Source: Taeniopygia guttata
Taxonomy: Eukaryota > Chordata > Aves > Passeriformes > Estrildidae
Reading direction: 5' to 3'
Assembly (NCBI RefSeq): GCF_048771995.1
Contig: NC_133026.1
Location: forward strand, 102,641,001 to 102,705,000
Length of the DNA: 64,000 nt
Below, one piece after another: positions 46,656 through 60,017 of this stretch (positions within the stretch are counted from its first letter, which is position 1; every line of letters starts with the position of its first letter). Under the pieces are notes generated by a model, which saw only the letters and a list, made by a program, of their open reading frames with translations, ran no database searches and was not told the origin of the DNA. A program made the translations under genes and the position numbers.

Positions 46656-49181
46656 GAGGTTTATGCATCTTTAGCATCTTCATAGTACTTAAGGCCATAT
46701 GATATAAAAATACTGTAAGTCTGATAAGAAACTGACATTCATTTCTTCAGTCAACTTTCTGATTTTATCTCACTATGATGAATGACCTCATTTTCTGTTC
46801 CATTTATTTGCTGGGGTGTGAAGGCAGAGTAAGTAAAAATTTATCTAACTGTAAATTGTTAGGGTCAGACTGATAAACTTCCAGGATGGGATAGAAAAAA
46901 GAAAACAAAACAACAATCAAGAGGAAATTCTCTTCCATAAACAAAAAATATGGAAGTACTTTAATTGATAACAAAGATAAGATTTTGCAGATGAATAAGA
47001 TAATGGTCTTTTTCTTAAGGTCTTGGATATGTTATTTCAGAACTCTGAATTAATGGGCTATATTTATAAACTACTAAGTAGAAGCAGCTTATCAAGTTTA
47101 AATAACTTTAAAAGGTGAAGCCTTTGCTGACTATTTACTGAATACATACTTTGCTGTTAATCATCAACTCCCTAAATCTTACATCTCGTATGTTGAAAAA
47201 ATTACATAACAAAGCAGCACAAAATTTAAAAAACCTCCAAAGAAGACTAGCTATTATTGAGATAGGTAGATAGAAAAAATATTATAAAATGGCCAGTATT
47301 CCATGCCAAAATAAGACCTCCTGGCTCATTTTAGGCAGTGTACTGCTATTTGTAGGTATGCAAAATGTATTCTTCATTTTCTTCATTTATTAATATTTTC
47401 CATCCCTCTTGAAATTAACATTGAGACTGTTCCAGAAAAGGAATTAAGGGTGCATTTTTTCTTTTCTTGGTTTAATTTGACTAGGGCTTCATTGTGCTGT
47501 CTTGTGCTGATTGATTAATGATGTGCTGATGTATAGGAAATGCAGTCCAAACTCTGTGAGATGTCTGGGCATTCATTTTCTTGGATAATTCACACATGTT
47601 GTGCTGCTCTTAGAATGGGGGCATGATACATGAAATTCATGCAAGCTATGCATTACAAGGTTTAGTTTCTTTACTTTTCCTGAACTGAAACACTTTAGGC
47701 AGTTTGAGAAGTAAATAACAGTGTATTATTTTAAATTTCATATAAGGATGGATGTACATATAAGACTGCAGTAGAGAAGCATGAAGTTTCAAGGATTGCA
47801 TCAAAAAGCAGAGAGAAGTAATAATTTTCAATTGGCAGATCTTATGAAATTTTAAAAAAAAATTTTCTTTAGAAGAGTGTATTACAGAATTTTAAAAAAT
47901 ATCACCGCCAGATTAATAAAATACTGGTAACTATAAATAATTCCACAGATTAAATATATGATATTGTGAGGTAAGAAAGGAAGAGGAATTAAATAATTTA
48001 TTTGTTCTAACACATTAGTAAAAATTAGATTATGCAGCAAGTTTTCTGCTGATAGCAGACCATTAGTTTACAAAGATGTGATCACTTCCAATATCAGTAT
48101 TTACCAGATTTAACAGTAACTTTAAATGTTGCTGATCAAAGTCAGTTTTTTGCAGACTTTTACTTTTCCAAAATTACCTTGGGCATATTCCTTGCTTCTT
48201 TTCATTTCCAAAATGCTTTCCTAATGCAAAGATAAAAAAAATACTCTTTACTTATGGTTTGTCTGAACAAACACAATACAAAGGTGTTTTTCATGCTTCA
48301 AGACTTTTTTCTGATGCTATTTTGCACAAATCACTCAAACACTTATGTCTTACTCCTACTCTGTAAAGCCATAAATAAAATAACCAAATAATAGAGTCTC
48401 ATCACTGCAGGCCATAATTGTTTCATCCAGTACAAAGCTGTGAATTTTTTTTTTGTTTCTTGTTTATTTGTTTGTTTGTTGGCATAGTTTATTTTAGAAA
48501 TGAATCCATTTTGAACTGAATACCTCAAGAAAGATTGGAATATTTACATTGACAGGTTGTTTCAGGTCAAACACTCCCTTTCTTAAGTTTATGCCTGTTT
48601 GAATTGTGTGATTTCATCTTTCAGGTTAATCTTGTTATTTGTCAGTGTAATTTGAAGAATACCTTTTACCTGACAGTTTCTCTATAACTAGAAACTCAGA
48701 TGCTTTACTCAACACCCTATAGTTCTAAAAGAAGGAGGATTTAGAATTAATTTTTGTATCAATATTTTTGTGTTAAAAAAAATGTGTCAACACAAAGTTT
48801 AAAGATAGACATCAGAGAAATCAGAATGTTCATAGCTCAGCGCCTTTTTCGTGCAACAGCAACACCAGTAGGCTTTCAACAAGCTTTTCATCAGCACAGC
48901 TGTTCTTAACATTTTAAAGCTGGGAGAAACATAGCAGACTTGTATAATGACACTGAAGATCAGAAATGCATCCTGTACCAAACATTTTAGGAATCTCATT
49001 ACACTGCAATTGAAGACATAGCAGCTGCATACGGAAACAGATGTTCTTACTGGTCTGAATAGTCCTGATCTTCTCCAGTGGAAAAGCTGGGATAACAACA
49101 ACCTGTTGTGTTGCAGAATGTGAAGGTGTGAAATTTCTTGACATATTTTTTCTTTTTTTTTTTTTTTTTCCCTATTTATAG

Positions 49182-49286
49182 TGTTACAGGTACTATTGCA
49201 GATTCCTGACCACAATACCCAGATCAAGACAGTATGGAAGGGCCTGTTCATGAATGCAAAAAATGCTATCATTAACTTCTTCGAAG
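49182..49286 (+). other. Candidate 105-bp frame-preserving cassette exon in AKAIN1
   Basis: A long polypyrimidine tract (about 49148-49175) and TTTATAG precede 49182, and a GTACC donor follows 49286. The segment is 105 bp, divisible by three. It is fully open in exactly the phase that would join AKAIN1 exon 1 (phase 1) to exon 2, adding 35 residues including DHNTQIKTVWKGLF. The open frame continues to 49402 without splicing. I recognise no domain. The donor matches consensus only weakly (GTACCC). It may be chance. Confidence 0.25.
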
Positions 49287-50996
49287 GTACCCTGTTGTGG
49301 GATATCTCCAGTGTTTGTGCTGACTATGGTACTCTGGCACTCAGTTATGGAGTGTCTTTCATCCATGAGAACAAGGCAGGACACAGTCCTTGCCCTTATT
49401 AACTGCTATGCTACATTCTGCTAATGCTCTAAGTTCTGCAGTCCCCCCCAAAAATCTTTAATAAAAAATGTAAAAGTGTATACATATAGGATTCTTATTT
49501 GATAGCTTCATGTTGATAAAGTCCATGTGTAGGACATAATTTGAAAGTGAAAAACAAAACTATTTGCCAACCTCATGCTGTCATATAGTGGAAGTTTTGT
49601 CCAGTATTTGTTATAGCTGGTAGTGAGTATGGAGGCCACTGAGTTGCTGCCCAAAAGTGTCTGAAAGCATTTACAGCTCTCAACAATACCAGTTCTTCCT
49701 ACCTGTGTTTGCCACTTGGTAGGAAGAAATCATATAGGAGGAGATTCCTTATTCTCTTTTGCTGAAGAAAAATGCTTCTTGTGCTGACCTTTTCCTAGTG
49801 ACACATTGATCTTTCCCCTGCTGTGAAACTCCACTAGCAGACCTCATTGGTGAAGTGAAAGAAATTTAGTTCATAGATATTCAGAAATGTGATGAAATTA
49901 GTAAGTTAAGAAAATAATCAACAGTCCTAGGTACAATCTTTCTTTAAAGTACAAATAAACATGGTATTTGAAAAATGGTACAGAATTTATTTTTTCAAAT
50001 AATTTTTAACAGAACTGAAGTCTTTAATAAGCGAGGCTGACACCTTTCACTTTGCTGTCTCAGGATTGAACCCTATTCAGGTTCGGTGTGAGAAGAATTT
50101 TGTTATCACAGTGGCTGTGTATGGCCTATATTAAAGGCGTTGTTCATAGTTGGGGGATAGTGGTAATAAGTGATATAGTCCTTATTAACATCCTTACTGG
50201 AACCATTTATTGAACAGGAAAGTCAAATCATGAATGTAGAAAAGGAATGAGTTACACTGACCTCTAGAGTTTGTTCGTCCAAGTCATTATTCTTGCAGGT
50301 GAATTGTTTTCTTGTACTTATTACAGACATAAATAGTATCATTCCAATCTTATATGTTTTATTGTGATAATGGAAATAAATGCCCTTACAGTAAAATACA
50401 GTGAAAGATAGATTTTTTCATATACTTCCAATCTTGTCTGTTAAAGATTTTTTAAGGATATAATACATTGTGTTACAAATAGTAGGTTAAGCAAAAATAA
50501 GGTGCAAGCAATGCATTTAAATTTATTTATAGCTTCTGTGAAGTTTTTGACTATCAGTTGGCCATCTGCATCATGTTTTTTACATAATAACTTTAAAGAT
50601 TCTACAGAACTTTAGTGGATGTCAATTGGAACAGAGTCCTTACTGATGTTAGCAGAAATGAAAATCTGACCTGAATAGCCTTAATGTGCTTCAGGTTCCT
50701 TTAGAGTGCCTTGCCATGGAAGTCAGGGGAGGTGAGCTCTGTGTTGCTGTTGTCTGCCCTTGCAAATCCTGTAGTTTTCTTTCCAGGAGATGCTGTCTTC
50801 CTTCCTTCAAGAGAATTTGAATTTTTTTTCCCTGAAGAAGTAAATTCGAGTCATGTTCTACTCAGGCATTTCACTAGTGGTGAGGCAGACATAGCCTCCT
50901 GTGGATTACTTACATTTGCTTCACTTTGTAATATGTATATTTGATAGAATAACCAACCCTGTATTTTCTGGTTTTGGGCAGTGAATCCACTCATGT

Positions 50997-51050
50997 ATCA
51001 GTACAGAGGGGTTGCATATCCATATCAGTACAGAGGGGTTGCATATCCAT
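50997..51050. repeat. 27-bp perfect tandem duplication
   Basis: The unit beginning ATCAGTACAGAGGGGTTGC occurs twice head to tail (50997-51023 and 51024-51050) with no differences, which suggests a recent event. Confidence 0.93.
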
Positions 51051-51334
51051 TAACAATTCTGTTAAATACCTGCAGATTGATATTACATTTTGTCTTGAAG
51101 TAAGTTTTCTTAATATAGCAGAAAATATTTCTCTGGGAAGAGAGAGAATCAGTTCCAAGAGTGGAAAACAACATGTGATGTCATCCTGTTGTAGGGAGAT
51201 TCTGTCAAGATTACATCTATGAAATTAAAAATACCAAAAATGGGTTTTGCTCTTTCAAGGTGCCTTTTAGGTTTATATAATCTTTGGTTTACTTTCTGTC
51301 ATGACTTTGTGTATATAATTGCATGTGTATGTAC

Positions 51335-51525
51335 CCAAGGGAAATGAGTATTTCCCCAGAGAAATGGTCACGGCACCAAGCCTGACATGGTTCAAAGGTA
51401 TTTGGACAACACTCTCAGGCACATGGTGTGACTCTTGGGGGTTGTCCTAAACAAGGCAGGAGTTGGACCCAATGATCCTGATGGGTCCCCTCCAACTCAG
51501 CATATTCTGTAATTCTGAGATTCTA
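51335..51525 (+). mobile_element. CR1 LINE, 3'-end fragment
   Basis: The sequence contains GTCACGGCACCAAGCCTGAC, a 'ggacaacactctcaggcacatggtgtgactcttgg' block and a 'ttggacccaatgatcctgatgggtcc' block, and ends in TATTCTGTAATTCTGAGATTCT. This is a + strand CR1 3' terminus. Confidence 0.9.
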
Positions 51526-52229
51526 CATATACAAATACAAATTAATAAATAAATAAGTATGTATAATCTCAGTCTCAGTTGCTAATAGCTGTATTTACAG
51601 CTTTCATACTCCATTCACATTCTACAATAAACAGGGATTATTTTTTTTTCCCTGTACTGCTGTGCATTTGCAAATTTACGGCTTTTTTTGGGGGGGATGA
51701 TGTTTTTCCTGGGTGGTTTTATCATGGGGTTTGGGGTTTATTTTAGAGCTAGAGAAGAGCTCTGCTTCACCTAACATTTGGCCAGACAATTTTTGACTCT
51801 GAATAATCTGGTATAAATTCAAATATATGTAAAATGTAGCAGGATGTTTTCACCGGCTAGAGCAGAATGTTTGCTGGGTTTTTACAGGTTATGTAACCTT
51901 TTCTCCATTTTTTAGACTTAAAAAAAAAAAGCAGGTTCAGATATTGCAAATTTTAATTAACCTGTACATAGTTCTTTAAGACCAAAACCCACAAAAAGTT
52001 GTAGAACTACAAACACAGCAGCTAGCAAAATAAACTCCCATTGAAAACTTGCGCTTTACTTATGCTCTACTGTGGTGGAAATTGTAAGTCTTCTAAAACA
52101 AAAGCTGTTTTTTGATGAGAATCGAAATGAGGGTTTTGATACAGATTCAGAAGACCTACATAAATGTTATTTAGATTTCTGTGCTTAATGTTTTCTTTTT
52201 AGATAGGAATCTCTGAGCACCTGAACTGT

Positions 52230-53153
52230 AGAAAATAGAAGTCAGAGGGGGGTCAGATGATGAGTGATGTCATTCAGGGCCCCACCTTGGGAGTGATGCT
52301 CTTTGATACCTTCATCAAGGACACAGGCAGTGGGATTGAGTGCACCCTCTGTGAGTTTGCAGATGACACGAAACTGAGCTGGCTGTGCAGTTGGCCCAGC
52401 AGAAGAATGGGATGCTGTCCAGAGGGACCTGGACAAACTTGAGGACCTCATAAAGTTCAACAAGTCCAAGTGCAAAGTACTGCACATGGGTTGAGGCAAT
52501 TCCAGAGATGAGCACAGACTGGAAGAAGAACTCATTGAAAGCAGCCATGATGAGAAGGTCTTGGGGTACTGGTGGATGAAAAACTGGATGTGAGACAGCA
52601 ATGTGCACTTACAGCCCCAAAACCGAACCAAATCCTGGGCTACATCAAAAGCAGCGTGCTCAGCAGGTCAAGGGAGGTGGTTCCCCTACTCCACTCTGGT
52701 GAGATCCCACCTGTAGTGCTGCATCTGGCATCCTCAACACAAGAAGGCCATGGACCTGTTAGAGTGGGCTCAGAGAAGCGGAAAAAAAGATGAACAGAGG
52801 GCTGGAGCACTTCTCCAATGAAGGCAGTTTGAGAGAGTAGGGGTTGTTCAGCTTGGAGAAGGGAAGACACTGGGGAGACCTGCAGGGAGCCTTCCGGTGC
52901 ATAAAAAGGGCTTATAAAAAGCAGGGAGAGTGACTCTTTACATGGGCAGATAGTAATAAAACAAAGGGGAATGGTTTTAAACTAAAAGGGGGAAGGTTTA
53001 GATTAGATATTAGGAAGAAATTCTTCACTATGAGGATAGTGAGGTATAGAAAAAAGTTGCCTAGAGAGGTTCTGGATGCCCCAGGGCAGGGGGTTTAGAA
53101 TTAGATGTTCTTTAAACTCCCTTCCAACCCAAACCAATCTATGATTCTATGAT
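52230..53153 (+). mobile_element. CR1 LINE, longer 3' fragment with the end of ORF2 (decayed)
   Basis: This 5'-truncated copy of about 0.9 kb retains the C-terminal part of the CR1 reverse transcriptase reading (GIECTLCEFADDTKLSWL near 52340-52380, with the A-D-D polymerase box region). It continues through MDEKLDVRQQCAL and SSVLSRSREVVPL segments, then the 3' UTR, ending near 53153 in TATGATTCTATGAT. Frameshifts and stops break the coding part, so no protein is made. Confidence 0.93.
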
Positions 53154-55044
53154 ATGGGTCACCTGTGTCTGTGCCACTGGACCTCTCCCACCTTGGAAGA
53201 ATCACAGTTTTTGGTGTAGAGAGGTTTCTTATTTTAGTATTTGAAAGGTGTTCTCTAAAAGAAGTAGGAAAATTGTGCAGATGAAGAGAATATAAATTTT
53301 TCATTAACTTTGAAGCAACTGGTCCCAGATGCTCTTTAGGGAATATCTTCTTTTTAATACACTAAACTGCAGCCTAAGACTCAAAAATTCTGTTAAATTA
53401 ATCTTAGTTTACAGTATTGAATCCAGAAATATTCCTTTTGGGACCAAAATCTGCATATCACATTTTTGGGTTTGGGTGTGGCACAATTGTCAGTGACTAG
53501 TATTTTGAACTATGTTCAGTCTTCAAAGCTGAAAGATGCAGTCCTAAAGGAGTGAATTTATTCCTATATGTGAAAATACCTAGAAAATATATAGATTGAA
53601 GTGTATAATCTGCTTTTAGTTAATATTATTGAACTATGGCAAGAAATCTTAATAAAACTTTGAAAAAATTCTTAAGAATAGATAGGTCTCAGCAATCTCT
53701 TAATCTAAAAAAATTAATTTTCACTAGCATATTTCAAATAGTATGAAATAACTTGCTGGAGTCGGTAAAAAGATAGATTTATATAACAAAACAAAATAAA
53801 AAAAGAAACAAAAGAGGATTCTTATCTCCTAAGAAATAGTAAAAACTCAGTGGGAAAAAATTACAAAACCTGAGCTGAGATATATAGCTAATGTCTGAAG
53901 AAAAAAGTACAATGAAGTATTGCTCTGTAGATATTAGTATGTCCTTTGAGACAGCTTATCTGCATTTCTGCTCTTCTCTTCTGCGCTTATATTCCTCCTC
54001 CATTTGTATTCAGAGCAGAGTTATTCCAGCTTCATTCTTAAAGTTTATTTTGAAGAGCAAAGTGGTCTGTGCTGCCCCCCTTCATGATACAGTTCCTCTT
54101 CCATGCTGGTTGGACAGAAGGAATTGGGAGTGAGGTTAGGGCAGAAAATAAACCTGAACTGAACCTTAACTTTTCTAGGGAAAGTCAATGTGGCAATTCC
54201 CTGCACACAGCATATTAGGAAATTGGAAAAACACAGGGTCCTGCATTAAGGTACTTCTGGCATTTCTGATATGTTCAGTGTCCTCTCTTCATTTTCAAGG
54301 AATCAGGGTGAGTATTGCCTCCTGGTGCTTGACAGCTATTAGTCAGGACCTCACTGGGCTCTATTTTAGAGCATGAGAAATTGTACTGGACAGAATTAAC
54401 TCTAGTGCATTACTTCTTTTTTTTTTTTTTTTTTTAATATTAAATTTGCACCTTCATTGTAGGACCTTTTAATGAGATCTCTGAGCTGGCATCATTACTG
54501 ACATTGAGACAAATTTGGCTTCTAATTCTGTAAAATAGTTTAATGACTCTCATGTGCAAAGTTGGTTTGTGCACATGTGTTGGAAAGTCTTCAGCCCTGG
54601 CTGATTGCCATATTCATTCATTCTGGATGTAATTAACATGACTCATCAACATTTCCTGATTGTGAATCTCTTCCTCAAATTAGGCTTCTTGTGCTGAAAT
54701 CCCAGCACTGTGGAAACTTAGAGGGGCAAGCACTCATACCAACACCAACCTCTAAAGCAAATCAAAGAAGGAGATTTTTTAACCAATTCACAAGTTACAA
54801 AATATTCACCAGAGGAGTCTCACCTGGAGCTTCCATGCTGTGGCCAACAAGATGGAGAGATGCATTACTGCCTAATGACAAAGGGAAGCTAAAGAACTTC
54901 TTGTAGAAGAATATCAATGTTGATGCAAAGAATGTTACTGTTAATTATTACAACATTCACACATACATGATGTCATTACAAACCTGCCAGATTCTGTAAG
55001 GTTTTTCAATATCTGTGGTTTATAAACACAATTTACATAATAAC

Positions 55045-55082
55045 ATGCAGCTTTTTGCTGTATATGCAGCTTTTTGCTGTAT
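55045..55082. repeat. 19-bp perfect tandem duplication
   Basis: ATGCAGCTTTTTGCTGTAT occurs twice in tandem, within the AKAIN1 intron. Each unit itself has a short stem, GCAGC/GCTGT-like. Confidence 0.9.
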
Positions 55083-55691
55083 ACACAGCTCCCGTGAATC
55101 CACACTGGACCTTCTGATGAAGTCTAATCATCATGGTCTTGTCTATTTACACTTTCATTCCATTTAAAATTTTCATTAGTACTGTCAGCTGGGTTATAAA
55201 AATTACAGTAAGAATTTTCAATAGAATTGAGATAGATTTTCCAGAGATCAGTATTTTTCTTGAACTAATAATAATAGTAACAATGCTTTTTATTTAAAAA
55301 CTAATTCTAGTGTTGCAGTGCTGCAGGAAAGAATAATCACTAATTATTGCAATCCAAAGCAATATACTGCTAAAACTAATGATAAGTTTTTAGTTAAAGA
55401 CTATAAGCTTCCCTTATGTAAATTTGAAGAAAAATGTATTTACTTCTTGGCTCTTTCAGCTTCAAAATTGTTGCATAAATTTAAATTGTAGCTAACAGGG
55501 CAACGCATTATGCGTAATTCTGAGTTTTAATTTGGTCAGAAGCTTGTTTAGGGGAATATGATTTTTATTCTTATTTTTAGATACAGTTAAAGTTCAAAGT
55601 GGTTTATACAACCTATAGGAAGAATAAATGTTACAAGCTTTGAGGAAGGGTGACTATAAAGGTCTCTGACTCCCCACTGTGTATTGATACC

Positions 55692-55734
55692 ATTGGTGGA
55701 TCTGAGATTGGTGGATCTGGGATTGGTGGATCTT
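55692..55734. repeat. 15-bp repeat, about 2.9 copies
   Basis: ATTGGTGGATCTGAG, ATTGGTGGATCTGGG and a partial ATTGGTGGATCTT follow one another in the AKAIN1 intron. Confidence 0.9.
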
Positions 55735-56274
55735 GCATCTTCACAAGATTATGCCTGTCATAGTATTCCAAATAATCCTAGGAAAATATACAGTAGGGAG
55801 CTTAGCTGTTGATTCAAACATATTACCCATTATTGAGTGTTATTTACTAGGAGTTTCTATAAAAGTGTAATAAATTTAACTTCTAGCTAGCTGAAAGGAA
55901 ATAGCTCCAGGGGATATCAACAGAAAGTGTGGGAGACTACTTTGATTGCAAGCTGGAAAGGAAGTGATTCAGGATACTTTGAAGAAAGTGAAGTGTAAAA
56001 ATGAGAAAAGGCTCATGTGCAACCAGAGTGAATTACATAAACATTTGATCTCTAAATGCTTTTTCTCTGTAGTTATTTTGTTCCATGTAGACCTTTTTAG
56101 AATATTAAATAGTGTAGAAACATCTCAGAGGACATCAAGTCTGATACACAAGGAGTTCTTGGCCTTAAACTAATATTAGTTATATTAATTGAATATTTGG
56201 AATTTAATTCAAATATTTTTAATATTTTTTCAAACTTCTGCCATACTTCCCTTCATGGGGAACATCCTTAAGCA

Positions 56275-56314
56275 AGCCAGTTTCAAGGCATTGATACATG
56301 CCTTGAAACTGGCT
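56275..56314. repeat. Perfect inverted repeat: 16-bp arms, 8-nt loop
   Basis: AGCCAGTTTCAAGGCA (56275-56290) and its exact complement (56299-56314) flank the loop TTGATACA. There are no mismatches. It lies in the AKAIN1 intron and would fold as a 40-nt hairpin in the transcript. It is shorter than a typical pre-miRNA. Confidence 0.92.
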
Positions 56315-57242
56315 AATTTTAGGTAGAAGTGGAATATGTGACTGATTCCTGCAGTCAGTCCAAGATTTTGATGTTTTTTGGATCTCTCAAACTGTATTTT
56401 GGATTGCAGAACCAGACCAGTGTTTAAAAGTTACTTTTCATCTGCTGATTTAGTTGGCATAAAATTACTGAGAGTAGCACAAGGTAATAAAAACATGCTA
56501 AAGAGGCTTCATAATGTGTTGTTGATAAAGTTGCTGCCTTGTATTTAACATCCCTTAACCCACATATTTCAGTTCTCTATTTACAGAATTAGGATGCAGG
56601 GTATGATCTAAAGACGGAGAACAAGTAAAGATTTTCTAACTTTTCAAGAGAAAAATTTAGTCTTCAGAGAAGGAAAACTAATAGGCAGCATGTGTTTCTG
56701 GTGTTATTCCAGTTTTCCCCAGAAATTACTTCAAATGAAGTACTTCCTATTTGTCATGGAATTTTAACTTAACAGTTATGTTTCAAATCTTAAAAAATGG
56801 TAGATAAAAATTAATTGTATTTTATCATCCTAGTAACTCTCATTTTGATTAGCTAAATGCCAAACACCTAGCCATTAGGAGCTATGCCTTTTTATTCACT
56901 TGACTGAAAATGTGCAGTTCTTAAAGTGTCTAATTAATTCTATAGGCACTCAAATTTCTGCCTGGATGTCCACAGCAGTCTGTATTTCAGCAAGGTGGAC
57001 ATAGATATGCTCCAGCTCAGCTCCTTTAGGATTCTTGTATGAGTCATCTCTGCTTTCCTTTCTTCTTGTTCAGAGTAGGTCCAGTGTATCAATAAAAAAT
57101 GAACTTCTCAGAAAACAACTAGCGAAATGCTTTCCTTGAAATGAATAATTGGAGGAAGAGGATGTTTTGGGGATAGTTTTTTGTGAGATTGCTGTTTACT
57201 CATTCAGGAAGTGGAAAAGTTGTGATTTATCACAGCCTAACC

Positions 57243-57366
57243 AGCTAAAATCACAGGAATTGAGTAGGTTTGTGTTTGGAAGGGACCTCTAAAGGTCATC
57301 TTGTCTAACTCCTACTCAAGCAGTGTCATCTAGAACCACTTGCCATCTAGATCCTGTCCTGTTGGA
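57243..57366 (-). mobile_element. CR1 LINE, antisense short fragment
   Basis: The + strand 'tttggaagggacctctaaaggtcatcttgtctaactcct' is the complement of a CR1 3' terminus. It is short and diverged. Confidence 0.75.
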
Positions 57367-58494
57367 CCAGCTGTAATAGATACCATATACCCAGGGGAGC
57401 TGGACATTTGTTTTTGACTGCTTGAAATTTCTGGCAGTCCAGCTCCTATGAATAATGGTCCCAACACAGGCTCATATCTGGGTCAAACACAGTGTCAGAT
57501 ATCACTCTCCAAAATAACTATAATTTTTACTTGGTTTCTAATTTAGATGGTTCACACAAGCTGCCAATGGGCTCATTGTTCACATCACCCCAGGCCAACA
57601 GCTTTGATTCTCTCTGTGTCTGAAGCCAATTATCTCTTGTTATCTGGCTTGCTATCATCCTAACTATTTTACACAAATATTGATTCAGTTTATTCAAGCT
57701 GCTTCATTTCTTTTCTGTGCATACCTAAACCCTCAGAGGATGGGCAGAGGTAATCCAGAGGTTTTGGGTTCTCCGTTCTTGGTTATCTCAGCAAATACAA
57801 GAATCATCTAATGAGTTAGAGCTGAGCAGACATACTCTACATCTCACTTATCTGTATGGTGCTTTCAGACAGGTTTTGCTCTTGAATAAATAACTGAAAA
57901 GCCCAGGGAGAAGTGCACTAGAAATTTCTTTTTTTTCAACTGACTGTTGCTATGGATGACCTTTCTAAAATAAAAATATTTAGACATCAGATTAATTGGC
58001 AAGGACCAAATAAATAACGAAGGATCCTTAAGGAGAGCAAGCAGTAATTTTCAGCAGCTATGTGCTCAATGACAGTATGTTTTAATGATAAATTCTGGGG
58101 GTTTGTGGCTTTGAGGATTGGCAAATTTTTTATATTTCATAGTACCTCATTGTCTATTCCAACATTTTCATTATTATTAAGAATTTCATGTTTATCCCTG
58201 CTTTTGTTAATACGTTATCTTCTGAGCATCGGATGTGTTGACTGATCTTTTTCAGCCAAGCGAGAAGACTAATTTGTTTTGTGATAAAATGTGAGTTCAT
58301 ATTTGAGCAGTAAAGAATTAGCTATACTGTACCTGTTAAGTAACATTTAATTCCATCCAAAACTACAGTATTTCAAGTGCTGAGGAATGGAAAAAACTGA
58401 ATCAGGGAAGCTGACTGTACCAAGAATTCAAGTGAATTTTTCAGTAAGCTTTTCAAGTTTAAAACACTTTTCTATGTTTTCACAGGTTTTAACC

Positions 58495-58700
58495 TCTTAC
58501 TTGTCTTTACAGTGATGAGTACTCCAGACCTGGACACAGTACACCAGAGTCTGACAGGAGCTGAGCACAGGGATAGAATCACCTCCCTTTGCTCCTGGCC
58601 ATGCTCTTTTTGTAAAGACCAGCATACATTTCTGGGTTACAAGCCATCTCTTTTCCAGCTTTTTGTCTACCAGTATCCCCAATAACTTCTCCACAAATCT
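58495..58700 (-). mobile_element. CR1 LINE, antisense fragment from the end of ORF2
   Basis: On the minus strand it reads as the C-terminal part of the CR1 ORF2 product: a LLGILVDKKLEKR-like segment, then a VLSSCQTLVYCVQVWST-like segment. The + strand text 'ctccagacctggacacagta' is the familiar complement. It is truncated at both ends and mutated. Confidence 0.82.
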
Positions 58701-60017
58701 GCTGTTAATAAATTCACCGCCCAGTCTGCATTGACATCAGGCATTATTTTGACCCAGGTCAAGGACCTTTTCTCTTCTCTCAAGCATATAGAATATTCCC
58801 TAAGGAAACAAGTGATTCTTCTTTTCTTTCTATGTTTTCCAAGTTTCCTTGAAAAAAAAATTGAAACACTGGGAATTAATCACAATTTCAGATATGCACC
58901 TCTCATAAAAGCACCTGATCTTTAATTCACTCTGATTTCTCTCAGGACGCAATTCTTAATATATGTAATATATGTAATTAAAACAGAGAGTAAACTACAC
59001 ATCCTAAGTAATGCAATACTTGAGCATAACAGTCACTAAGAAAGAACTGAGATGAGTATCTTTAAAAACTTTAAAATCAAATCTAGTGATGTCAGTATCA
59101 CCTAGTCTAAGCCTTTCAATTAGCAGCTCATTTCCTATATACCAATAAGTGTATGTCAGAATTATTTTTTTAATCAGTATCAGTTGTGACCATTACAGAC
59201 ATTCTTTACTATCCAAATTGCCACTTATGTTAGGAGTCAAAATACTTCTAAAGAGAAACCTCAACATAAACTACTCTTCTTCATTACCAGATGTCAGTAG
59301 TCCTACTACATGGCTTCATTTTTCTTCAGATTTTAACACTTTAGCCAAACAAGGAAGTTCACATAAAAATACATATTTGACAGGTTGCCATAGAAAATGT
59401 TATCTGTTTTACCTAGAGCAATCTGAGCATTTCTTAATGTTTTCCAGATATTTGAAAATCTATCTAAGGGTTAAGAAACTGCACAAAACAAAATCTTGTA
59501 CCTTGAAGTCAACTGGGATTTAATGGATGAGGGCTTTCAATCTGAAGTAAAAGTAAAAAGAAAGGTTAATGAAACGTTGGGTTTTTTTTCTATGAGGTGG
59601 TGAAGGAGTACATGTCAGGCTTGCAAAATAAAGTCCAATTCCCTATCCAGAAGCATAGCTGAAGTCAAAATGGATGTGAATCACAGCTGCATGAGGAAAC
59701 CTTCCTTTCCTGTCTTTCTTCTTAAACATCTGTTCTTGTTTCAGCTGTGAAGTCACAGCTGTCCCCAGTGCTGGGGAGTGGGTAATTGAAATGTATGACT
59801 CAAAATCTCCCCCTTCATTCAGTCCTGTGGTGCTGAGCATGCATAGGCAAATTCCACCCTAATTCATCTTCTTCAGTATTGGCAGGTTTCCTATGTAATA
59901 AACTGTCCCCAGTCACACTGTGATTTTGTTCCCTGCCTCCTCTTTTTCTGCCCTTCATGTTTTCATGGACTAGCCCCAGATTCTTAGTTCCCTTTCTTTT
60001 TTGTTTGGCTCTGGCAG

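Larger units (their letters stand above)
45026..60017 (+). other. AKAIN1: AKAIN1 intron 1 (about 15.0 kb)
   Basis: Bounded by GTAAGG at 45026 and a CTCTGGCAG acceptor ending at 60017. It is AT-rich and holds several CR1 fragments, simple repeats and a candidate cassette exon (49182-49286), listed separately. No other gene is recognised on either strand. Confidence 0.85.

Noticed and set aside
48799-49272. 157-codon minus-strand open frame in the AKAIN1 intron
   Set aside because: No recognisable domain, a poly-Lys stretch from a poly-T run, and no promoter or splice context. The + strand exon-like segment overlapping it is a better, though still weak, candidate.
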